From contig NC_084672.1 of the NCBI RefSeq assembly GCF_028389875.1, forward strand, positions 558,001 to 622,000: a DNA stretch of 64,000 bases, read 5' to 3'. The stretch comes from Rhea pennata (lineage: Eukaryota; Chordata; Aves; Rheiformes; Rheidae). The position numbers were made by a program, and so were the translations under genes. Below the pieces are notes generated by a model. That model made no database searches, was not told the origin of the DNA, and saw only the letters and a list, made by a program, of their open reading frames with translations. Shown here one piece after another: positions 39,296 through 46,714 of the stretch; within the stretch, counting starts at the first letter, position 1; each line of letters opens with the position of its first letter.

Positions 39296-39362
39296 GGCGG
39301 CGGCGCGGCGGGAGGCGGCGGCGGCGCGGCGGGAGGCGGCGGCGGCGCGGCGGGAGGCGGCG
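39296..39362. repeat. 21-bp GC-rich tandem repeat, three copies
   Basis: The marker GGGA recurs at 39310, 39331 and 39352, exactly 21 bases apart, in a GGC-rich unit. Because 21 is a multiple of three, all frames read as repetitive Gly/Ala/Arg peptides. I see no reason to call this coding. Confidence 0.8.
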
Positions 39363-39499
39363 GCCCCGCGGGCCCCGGCGCCGATGCCCGCGGCGGCTGC
39401 GCGCCCCGGCGCGGCCCGCTCGCACCCGCCGGGCCGCCGCTCGGCCGCGGGCGCCGCGCCGCCCGGCCGCACCCCCCAGCGCCGAGGCCCGCCGCGGCC

Positions 39500-39674
39500 C
39501 GCCGCGCTGCACAGAGCCCGGCGCCGCCGCGGGCAGCAGCCGCGGGGCCGCGGCGCCGGCGGAAGCGCCCCGCCGCAAGCGCCCTCCCCGGCGGCGCGGC
39601 GGCGGCCCGGCCTGCCGCCGGCGGGGCAGCGGCCCGGGCGGGGCCCGCGCGGCGCCGCCGCCGCCCCGCAACAG
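39500..39674 (+). ncRNA. Possible first exon of an antisense/divergent lncRNA
   Basis: A textbook donor, AACAG|GTAAGT, lies at 39675 on the plus strand inside the CpG island, opposite in direction to ZNF710. Human ZNF710 is known to have an annotated antisense RNA (ZNF710-AS1), so a non-coding transcript starting upstream of 39674 is plausible. The start is arbitrary and no downstream exon was identified. Confidence 0.35.
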
Positions 39675-40003
39675 GTAAGTGACCAACTTGGGCGGCCCCG
39701 CGGCGGCGGCGGCCAAAGTTTGCGGGCGGCGGCGGCGAAAGTTGGCGGCGGCGGCGGGGCGGCCCCACGTGCGGGCGCCGGGCAGCGCGGCGGCGGCCCC
39801 GCGCCGCTCCCGCTCCTCCTCCGCCGCTGCGCCCCCGCCTCCCTCCGCCATCTCGCTCCGCTCCCCTCGCCGGCATGCGGGAATGTGGAAGCGGCGGCGC
39901 AGGCGACATGTCGGCGGCCCCGGCGCCGGGCCTGCTGCGGCCGCGGGGCGGGGCGGGCCCGGCCCGGCCGGCGCCGCGGGGCCGCCCGGCGGCGGGGACT
40001 CAC

Positions 40004-40260
40004 CGTGCGCTGCCGGCCGCGGGGGCTCGGCGCGCCCCGGCCCGGCGCGGTCGCCGCCGCCCGCCGCGGCTCCGGCTCCGGCTCCGGCGGCTCCGGCGGC
40101 GGCTCCGGCTCCGGCCGCGGTCCCGGCGCGGCGCTCCGCGCTGCCGGCGGCGCCCGGTCGGTCTGTCTGTCGCTCTGTTCGGCAGGAAGGAAGAAGGGAA
40201 TGAGGCAGGGCTGACGTGAAGGGATGCAAAACAGCTCCTCCTAACTCGGCTCCGAGAGAA
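40004..40260 (-). other. ZNF710: Probable ZNF710 first (5' UTR) exon
   Basis: On the minus strand CGCACG|GTGAGT provides a strong donor at 40003 within the CpG island. An exon ending at 40004 would splice to the acceptor at 5762, only 30 bases before the ZNF710 start codon. The upstream boundary is unknown; I placed it in the purine/pyrimidine-rich zone near 40260. I saw no minus-strand ATG in the exon, as suits a UTR. RNA evidence is needed for the exact start. Confidence 0.5.
40069..40115. repeat. GGCTCC hexanucleotide-type repeat
   Basis: An imperfect run of GGCTCC and GGC units inside the CpG island, within or next to the proposed ZNF710 first exon. Confidence 0.7.
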
Positions 40261-40431
40261 AGGGAGAGAGAAAGAGCGGCGGAGGAGAGCAGCCCTTTTA
40301 TCTCTCTTTTGTGTTCTCACTTCCTCTCCCCCCTCCTGCGCCAGCCCAAGTTTTCTTTGCTCTCTCCCGCTCCGAGAGGGCTCCGCGCCCGCCGCTCCCG
40401 CGCCCCGGGGGTCCGGTCCGGCCCGGCCCGA

Positions 40432-40461
40432 CCCCGGCCCCGGCCCCGGCCCCGGCCCCGG
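40432..40461. repeat. CCCCGG hexanucleotide repeat, five copies
   Basis: Five perfect CCCCGG units (GGGGCC-type on the minus strand) lie just upstream of the probable ZNF710 first exon. G-rich runs on the minus strand could form a G-quadruplex. This is the same unit class as the run before AP3S2. Confidence 0.9.
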
Positions 40462-40724
40462 TCCGGAGCGGCGGGGCCGCGCCGGCCGCTGCCCTCCCCC
40501 GCGGAGCCGCGGCGGGGCCGGCGCCGCCGCCACCTGTGGCCGGGCCGGGCCGGGCTCCCGCCGCATCCCCCGGCTCCCACCCGTGCGCGGCGCGGCGCCG
40601 GGGCCCGCTCGGGTGCTGCGGTTGCCACGATAGCTGCCAGAGGAGCTGCCCGCCGTGAGGAAACCTCGCCCTGCGGCTGGCTTTGGCCGGGGCTTCAGGG
40701 TTGCCGTCCCTTCATGCGCCGGCA

Positions 40725-42100
40725 GAACGGCTCCCCAGCGAGCTCTTTCCGCTTGCGCCGAGGAGCCGTGGCTGCCTGGCCGGGTGATGAGACTTGGCTC
40801 CCCTGGCAAGCGTGTTTCCGAGTCGCTGGCCTGGTGCAGCAGTCAGCTGCTGGACGTCGCCGTCCTCGGGCGGGAACACACCTGCATCAGAAGGGTCACG
40901 CAGGATCCAGAGATCTCGCAAGGTTTACTTTATGCAAGCTGAGGTCAGAGCTTGCCTCTGCCCAAAAGGACCGACCCGCTGCTAAATTAGCAGAATTTAT
41001 TATGTTCCAGAAATCTCTGGGAGAACCCTGTGGTCAGGGGATGCTACTTGTGTCCCATGGAGGCTGCAAGCTGGTAGAGCGGGAGTGAGGCTGGACCAGG
41101 AGCTGTGGCGGGGAGCACAGCGAGGACACGGAGCCAAGGCGGGGACCGCGGAGCGGGGCGCGGGAGCAGGAGCGGTGGGGGACAGCTCAGGGCACTGCAG
41201 GGAAGCGTGTCCTACCACTGCATGCAGGGCAAAGGGGCTCTCACTTCTGCAGCTGTGATGAGAGGGGAAGGTGATGTGCCCCTTTGCAGGGAGCCAGCGA
41301 GGGAGAAGGTGTAAGTGAAGGCACAGAAGATTGGGGTGAGGTGTGTCCGAAGGCAACGACCCCAGCCTTCGCGGGAGCAAGTCAGGTGGACCAACTAATG
41401 CCAGCAGAGAGTTTGGCTGAAGAACGTGGTCCTTTGTCTTGCGGACACACTTTCGCTTCCACTATTTTTGTATTAGGTGAAAACTGATCACATCAATATG
41501 TTTAAGCTGCAAATGTTTGTGATCATGGCTTCATGCCTCTGAGCGAGGGAGGGCTGCCCAGGCCACTCCCGTGACGTGATTTCTGCTTTCCAATTGGCCT
41601 AGTTCAAAGTAACTTCCAAAACCCAGACTCCTAGTGTGGGTATTCACGTAAAGGGCGCTGTGTTTGCAGTCCTTGCTGCACGGGCGTTGTTGCGGAGCGA
41701 GTCTGCCCGCTCACGTGTTCACAGCGTTCAAGGTTCGTAAGCACCGCCGAGGAAGACTACCTTCGCGCAGGCGGCCTCGGTTTGCGTCCACGTGCGGAGC
41801 ACCCACCTCTCGAGGACGGCGTTCGGCCCGGAAGCGGGGCGCGAAGCAGGCGGCGAGCAGGGCGCCGGGAGGCGGGGCGGGCCGGCGCCGGGAGGGCCCT
41901 GGGGCGGCCCTGGGACCGGCGCCGAGCAGCCCGGGGGGTTTTACCCTTCCCCGGGGAGCTGGAGGGCGGCGCCTGGGCCGCGCGCGGGGACGCGGCGGGC
42001 CGGGGGAGGCGGGCGGGCCACGGCAGGCCGGGGCCTGGCGCCATGGTGGCCGCCACCGTCCATGCGCCCTGGCCTGGGGCCTGCACAGCCCAGCTCCAGT
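40725..42100. other. Gene-free stretch between CpG islands
   Basis: GC-moderate to GC-rich sequence with no recognised gene. 41590-41600 contains a CCAATTGG element, which presents CCAAT on both strands. From about 41700 the DNA becomes CpG-rich again, leading into the CCAAT repeat array. Open frames here overlap in several phases and lack family resemblance. Confidence 0.5.
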
Positions 42101-42107
42101 GCCTCGG

Positions 42108-42310
42108 CCAATCAGCGGGACCAGAGAGCAGCGCCTCAGCGGCTCCAGCCAATCAGCACAGCTGGAGAGCAGCACCTCAGCGGCGTCAGCCAATCGGCAT
42201 GGCCAGAGAGCGGTGTTGCAGCAGCCTCAGCCAATCAGCGGCCTGTAGATCTGGCGTCCTCCAGAGGCGCAGCCAACCCCCGGCCCTCAGCCCAAGCGCA
42301 GGCAGCCAAT
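42108..42310 (+). repeat. 41-bp tandem repeat with a CCAAT box in each unit
   Basis: CCAAT boxes, mostly in the form CCAATCAGC or CCAATCGGC, occur at 42108, 42149, 42190 and 42231, exactly 41 bases apart. The intervening sequence (AGAGAGCAGC...CTCAGCGG) is also repeated. A degenerate CCAAC follows at 42273 and a further CCAATCAG at 42306. CCAAT followed by CAG or CGG is the usual NF-Y site. Spacing of about four helical turns would put all boxes on one DNA face. The array lies in CpG-rich sequence and looks like a promoter, though no gene start is assigned to it. Confidence 0.85.
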
Positions 42311-42390
42311 CAGTAGCGCCCCTCTGAGGCCTGGCCGAGGGGCGGCCGTTGGTGATGGACCTTGTGGCGCGACGGCGCAGCCGCCCCTGG

Positions 42391-42811
42391 GCCCGGCCCG
42401 GCGCCCCTCGCCGCCGCGGCCCGGCCCGGTGCCCCTCACTGCTGCGGCCCCGGCCCGGCACAGCCCGGCCCGGCGCCCCTCGCCGCCACGGCCCCGGCCC
42501 AGCCCCGGTGCCCCTCGCCGCCACGGCACAGCCCGGCCCGGCGCCCCTCGCCGCCACAGCACAGCCTGGCCCGGCGCCCCTCGCCGCCACGGCACAGCCT
42601 GGCCCGGCGCCCCTCGCCGCCACGGCCCCGGCCCGGCCCCGGCGCCCCTCGCCGCCACGGCCCCGGCCCGGCCCGGTGCCCCTCACTGCTGCGGCCCCAG
42701 CCTGGCCCGGCCCGGTGCCCCTCACTGCTGCGGCCCCGGCCCGGCACAGCCCGGCCCGGCGCCCCTCGCCGCCACGGCCCCGGCCCGGCCCTGCGCCCCT
42801 CGGCTCCGCGG
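42391..42811. repeat. GC-rich minisatellite, about 12 units of 33-44 bp
   Basis: The core GCGCCCCTCGCCGCCACGG, alternating with a variant GTGCCCCTCACTGCTGCGG, recurs about twelve times with CCCGGCCCGG or CACAGCC spacers. Unit lengths vary and are often not multiples of three, so the Pro-rich or Arg/Gly-rich translations on either strand do not stay in frame. This argues for a non-coding satellite. Confidence 0.85.
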
Positions 42812-43554
42812 TTCTGGCCTGGCCCCAGTCACGCTCCCAGCCTGGCACATGCGGCGCCGGCGCGTCCCGCCTGCCCGCGGTGGCTTGTGCAGGGCCCACG
42901 TCGTGCCACGGTACCCGCAGCGCCGCGACCCCCGGGGCCGGCGGGAACTGTCCAGCGCAGGCAAGGGAGCCGAGCTGAACCGCTCGCGCGGGCTTTGTCG
43001 AGCGTAGCCATCAGCCCTGATGGGAGTTCACCACCAACAGGCGTCCAGCAGGGAGGTTTCCTGGCCCAAGCAGCTGCAGTTGTTCCCTGGTGCACAGTGG
43101 AGATCGCTCTGCTGTCATCTAAGCCGATTCCTCTCTCGTTTCTCGATCCATGCTGCCTTTGTAACACCCTGTGCGTAGCAGAAGACAGCTGCCGCGTTTC
43201 CTTTCAGCCAGCTCGCGTGGAGAACCAAAGCACCTCCCCTCTGCTTTCCTTATGGGCCGGGTTTGGGGGCCTCTTGGGGTTCTTGTTGCTCACTTCTGGA
43301 CTCTAGTTTGGCCTCATCCTCCATGACACATGGTGTCCCATGCTGGGCAGTCTCCAGCTGGGCTCCACCCACGCTCGGGGGCTCGTGACCGTCCCGCTTT
43401 GCGTGCAACGCGCCAAGGGTGGCGCTTGCCCTTCGTGCAGCAGCATTGCGTAGCGGCTTCCTTGAGGCAGCGGTGGTGATCCTCCTCACTGCACTGCTTT
43501 TGCCGATGGTATTATTCTTCATTTTGTGTATCTGATTTCTGCTTCTGAGAGTAG

Positions 43555-44700
43555 CACTTTGTACTTCTCTTTATTGTATTTCATCTTGTTGATTTTGGAC
43601 CATGTCTTCAGTTGAGATCCTTTTGACTTCAGAGCTTGTGCTCCCTGGTGCTTCTGGCCCCTCCCAGCTTGATGTCATCTGTAGTTTCTGTAAGTGTATT
43701 CTCTATCCCATCATTCTAGTTCTTAATGAAAACACGGAGTAGAAACAAGCCCGGGACAAACCCAGTGGAAACATTCTCCTGGTCTGACACTGCTACCATT
43801 CATTGGTGCAGTTTGTCAACCAGTTGTTTGGGTGCAGCCAAACCATCGTCTGGTGTTTTTGTCTGCAGCACGATTTGTTAGTTTGCTTGTGAGAAAATCA
43901 CGTGGAGGGAGTCAGAAGCCCCCTGAGATCAAGATGTATGGTATTTACTGCTCTCCCTTTATTCACAAGGCGAGTTACCCTGCCACAGGAGGAAGTCAGG
44001 CTGACGTTGACATAATGTTTTCTTGAAAAATCTACACTGATATCTTTTATGACCGTATCATCCTCTAGGGCACGTCCATTGATTGTTTAATGATTTGTTC
44101 TGGGATCATGCTGGGAGCCAGGATGATACCATGTCTGTGGGGATGACTCCTCCTGCTTCTTCTAAGAATGATTGCGGTGCTCACCCTTCTCCAGCCCTTT
44201 GGGCCTCTTCTTGGCTGGGAGCTCTCCACTAGAGCCCTCTCGGCTCTGTCAGGGTCTTGGCTAACTCCTCATGCGCTCTGGGTGGTCTCTTAGGCCACCC
44301 TGACCCAAACCTAATGCACCTCAGTATCCTTTCACCTGGCTCTTTTCCGTGCTGGCCTTCTCCTTTTGTTAGAGTCAGTTGTTAAATCTCTGGTCACAAT
44401 TAACCTTTTTATATGAAGACTGGAGCAAAGAGGCTTTCTATGTCCTTGGTTATTTTACTCCCGTTTCCTGTTAAGTAACAGATCTTTATTTTCCTGTCTC
44501 CCCCTTTCTTCTAGTACTTTTGTACAGCACATTAAATCCTTTTCTTGTTGCTTTTTATGTCCCTTGCTAGTTGTAACTCATATCATACACTGGCCTTTTT
44601 GATTGTATCCCTACATGCTTGTGCTATTCCTTTATATTAATCCTAGATCATTTACCCTTTGCTTTCTTTTTGATTTTATAGTACTTAAAAAGCACCTGAT
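43555..44700 (-). mobile_element. Ancient CR1-type LINE, antisense, about 1.1 kb
   Basis: Read on the minus strand this is a decayed LINE ORF2. Diagnostic plus-strand blocks appear in the order of an antisense CR1 element: TTTCATCTTGTTGATTTTGG near 43578, CTCCCAGCTTGATGTCATCT near 43660, a TTAATGAAAAC block near 43720 (complement of the NIFIND-type motif), TTCACAAGGCGAGTTACCCT near 43962, GATTGTTTAATGATTTGTTC near 44081 and TTTTTATGTCCCTTGCTAGT near 44550. The order is intact but many stops and indels separate the blocks, so the element is old and inactive. Family assignment is from memory of amniote CR1 consensus. Confidence 0.75.
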
Positions 44701-44789
44701 GCAACTGCAGTTGTCACATGCTATGCTTTCTCCTTCTCCTGTCTAAAATACCTCTTAAACAGCCTAAGAATGAGCTCATTTACAGAGCT

Positions 44790-44990
44790 AAGAACTATTT
44801 GTCAACAGGTGGCACCATCCACTGGTGGAGTTTCCAGAGGGGCTCACAGGGATTAGCTCTATGGGTGAGTCCCTTCACTGTTTTGGTTGATGATCTAGAA
44901 GTAAATATGAAATGTCCACTGCTATGGCTTGAGGATAATCCAAAGGCTGGCAGCATGATAAATAGTCGTCCTGCAGAGCAACCCAGCTCA
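44790..44990 (+). mobile_element. Second LINE ORF2 fragment, sense orientation
   Basis: On the plus strand the frame around 44836-44900 reads RGSQGLALWVSPFTVLVDDL, matching the pattern of the conserved LINE motif GVPQGSxLGPxLFxxFINDL. A GATGATCTAGAAGTAAATAT block follows. It lies directly beside the antisense LINE but in the opposite direction, so it is a separate insertion or an inverted piece. Confidence 0.6.
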
Positions 44991-46115
44991 CTCAGCCCCT
45001 TCAAAGGAAGGCGCGCCAACGTAAGCTGAAAGCCGCGACACAGCGGAGAAGCACCCATCTGTGGTGGAGCACAGGCCACACATGCAGTGGAGGGGCGGTG
45101 CGGGGGAAGCCAGCACTGAAAAGCGTCGCGGGTCAGAGGGGACCACCCCGTGGGGCACTATGGCAACGGGGGCTGGCGGATCCTGGGACCTTTCCCTGGG
45201 GAGTGATCGGCCTCTGCGCAGCTCGGGACACAAAACTGCTGGGAGCTGAGGCGTCCTCCCGTGACCAGGCGCTCCCCGACGGCAGAGCTGCGGGGGAGCA
45301 GCGGCGGCGGGCGGCAGCGGAGCTCTGAGCAGGCCGTGCTGCGGCTCAGCCGGACCTGCCGGGTCAGGACTGCAAGGCTCCAGCTCCCAGTGCCTCCACC
45401 ACCGCAGCTGGGAGCAAGATCGAGCCCTTGCCACCGGACACCCGGACGCGCTGGCGGTGCCCAGGCCCCGGCCGGGCTGCCCTCCCTGCGCAGGGCTGAT
45501 GGTGGTGCGCGTCGCCTCGCGAGCAAGCACGCACGCAGTCAGAAATCCGCCTGCGGCGTGGGAGCCTGGGCTGGGGCATGGCGCCGGGGCAGGCGCCGGG
45601 AGGTGGGGTGCTGCCTGGCTCCGCGTGCCGCGGCTGGGGCCCCGGCTGCGGGGCAGCGCCAGCGCTGGGCTCCGCCGATGAAAGCGCATTGTAAGCGCGC
45701 AGCATCCTCCCCCGGCGGGGCGAGCCGCGCACAAAGGCTGCCCACAGCGGGCCGCGTTCTTCCCGCAGCGGGCTGCCCTCCCGCTCCCGGCCGCAGCAGC
45801 TCCCAGCCCTGCATCCCCAGAGCAACCCCGGGCAGCTGCAGGCCGTGGACAGGGACGGGCAGAGCCCTGCGCAGCGGACGTGGCTCCCGGCGGCGCCAGG
45901 CCGGACCCTGCTCGGGAGCAGCGCGGTGGGCTGCCCCCCGGGCCGCAGCCGGGCCCCGCGTCACGCCGCCCCCCCGGGCCCGCGGCCGGGCCACCGCACG
46001 GCTTGGCCTGGCACGGCCGAGCCAAACCCGCCGCCGCCTCGGCCGCCGGGGCCCCCGCGCTGCCCGGTGACCCCTGACCCCGCCCGGAAAAGAGGGGGCG
46101 CTGGCCCTTTAAGGG

Positions 46116-46144
46116 GGGGCGGGGCTCCGGGGAAGCCCCGCCCC
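46116..46144. promoter_or_regulatory. Perfect inverted repeat of GC boxes
   Basis: GGGGCGGGGCT at 46116-46126 and its exact reverse complement at 46134-46144 are separated by seven bases. Each arm is a consensus Sp1/KLF GC box. The element is about 500 bases before the AP3S2 start codon. Confidence 0.75.
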
Positions 46145-46190
46145 TGCGCGCCCGCCCGCCCCTGCGCGCCCGCCCGCCCCTGCGTCCGCC
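46141..46190. repeat. 18-bp tandem repeat, about 2.8 copies
   Basis: Units at 46141-46158 and 46159-46176 are identical (CCCCTGCGCGCCCGCCCG); a diverging third copy follows to 46190. It overlaps the right arm of the GC-box inverted repeat. Confidence 0.85.
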
Positions 46191-46223
46191 GCGCCGTGGC
46201 CCCGCGCGGCTCCCGTCGCCCCG

Positions 46224-46238
46224 CGCGCCCCCTGGCGG
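46224..46238 (-). promoter_or_regulatory. CTCF-like binding site
   Basis: On the minus strand the sequence reads CCGCCAGGGGGCGCG, which matches the well-known CTCF core. It lies in the AP3S2 island about 410 bases before the start codon. The match is by eye; occupancy is unknown. Confidence 0.55.
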
Positions 46239-46612
46239 CGCAGGCGGGGGCCGCTGCTATCGCGGCGCTGCCTGTCGGGGCTCTGTCGCGACAGGCGACG
46301 GGAGCCCGGCGGGCCGGGGGGAGGGGAGGCCCCGCCGCCGGCGGCCGCGCGGGCAGCGCCAGGGCCCGGCCGGCGGCCGTAGCCCCTCGCGCGGGGCTCG
46401 ACCGCGGCCCGGCCGCTGCCGCTGCGCCGTCCGCGGCCTGAGGGCCGGGCCCGCCGGCGGCGGCTCCCTGCGGGGCCGCGGCGCCGGGGCCGGCGCGGAG
46501 GCGGAGCTGCGTTCCCGGCGCGGCGGGGCCTGGCCGGGCCCGCGGCACCGCCCGTTTCCGGGGCGGGCGAGGGGCTTCCGCGGCGGCGACGGCCCGGTTC
46601 GTCCTCCGGCGC

Positions 46613-46636
46613 GGCCCCGGCCCCGGCCCCGGCCCC
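46613..46636. repeat. AP3S2: GGCCCC hexanucleotide repeat, four copies, in AP3S2 5' UTR
   Basis: Four perfect GGCCCC units end nine bases before the AP3S2 ATG. The minus strand reads GGGGCC. Its place in the UTR could affect mRNA structure near the start codon. Confidence 0.9.
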
Positions 46637-46645
46637 GCCGCCGGG

Positions 46646-46714
46646 ATGATCAGCGCCATCCTGGTGTTCAACAACCACGGCAAGCCGCGGCTCGTCCGCT
46701 TCTACCAGCGCCTG
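46646..46714 (+). CDS. AP3S2: AP3S2 exon 1 (coding part)
   Basis: This part encodes residues 1-23, ending FYQRL. The start is the first ATG of the conserved protein, after a GCCGCCGGG context. The donor CTG|GTGCGC departs from consensus at positions +4 and +5, but it is the only join that gives the conserved continuation. Confidence 0.95.

Larger units (their letters stand above)
5764..40003 (-). other. ZNF710: Long first intron of ZNF710 (inferred)
   Basis: About 34 kb lie between the coding-exon acceptor and the candidate first-exon donor at 40003. The stretch is mostly AT-rich, with scattered A/T homopolymers, several small CpG islands and a few decayed LINE/SINE remnants listed separately. 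No protein-coding exon with family resemblance, tRNA, rRNA or CRISPR array was seen on either strand. The extent depends on the first-exon assignment; a small island inside it could be an alternative promoter. Confidence 0.6.
39260..40720. promoter_or_regulatory. ZNF710: Major CpG island, probable ZNF710 promoter
   Basis: About 1.4 kb is extremely GC- and CpG-rich, with GC boxes, ETS-like cores and a YY1-like element (AGATGGCGG on the minus strand near 39846-39854). It is the strongest island upstream of the ZNF710 coding exons and contains a consensus minus-strand donor at 40003. On the plus strand it also holds a consensus donor at 39675, so transcription may occur in both directions. All long open frames in it, on both strands, are attributable to composition. 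Confidence 0.7.

Noticed and set aside
39082..40229. Long Gly/Ala/Arg-rich frames on both strands
   Set aside because: All fall in the CpG island and its repeats and overlap each other; composition explains them.
42362..43306. 314-codon proline-rich open frame
   Set aside because: It runs through a minisatellite whose units often differ by lengths not divisible by three; other frames and the reverse strand are also open.
44718..45029. 103-codon plus frame as a cellular gene
   Set aside because: Its middle matches a decayed LINE reverse-transcriptase motif, so it is a mobile-element relic.
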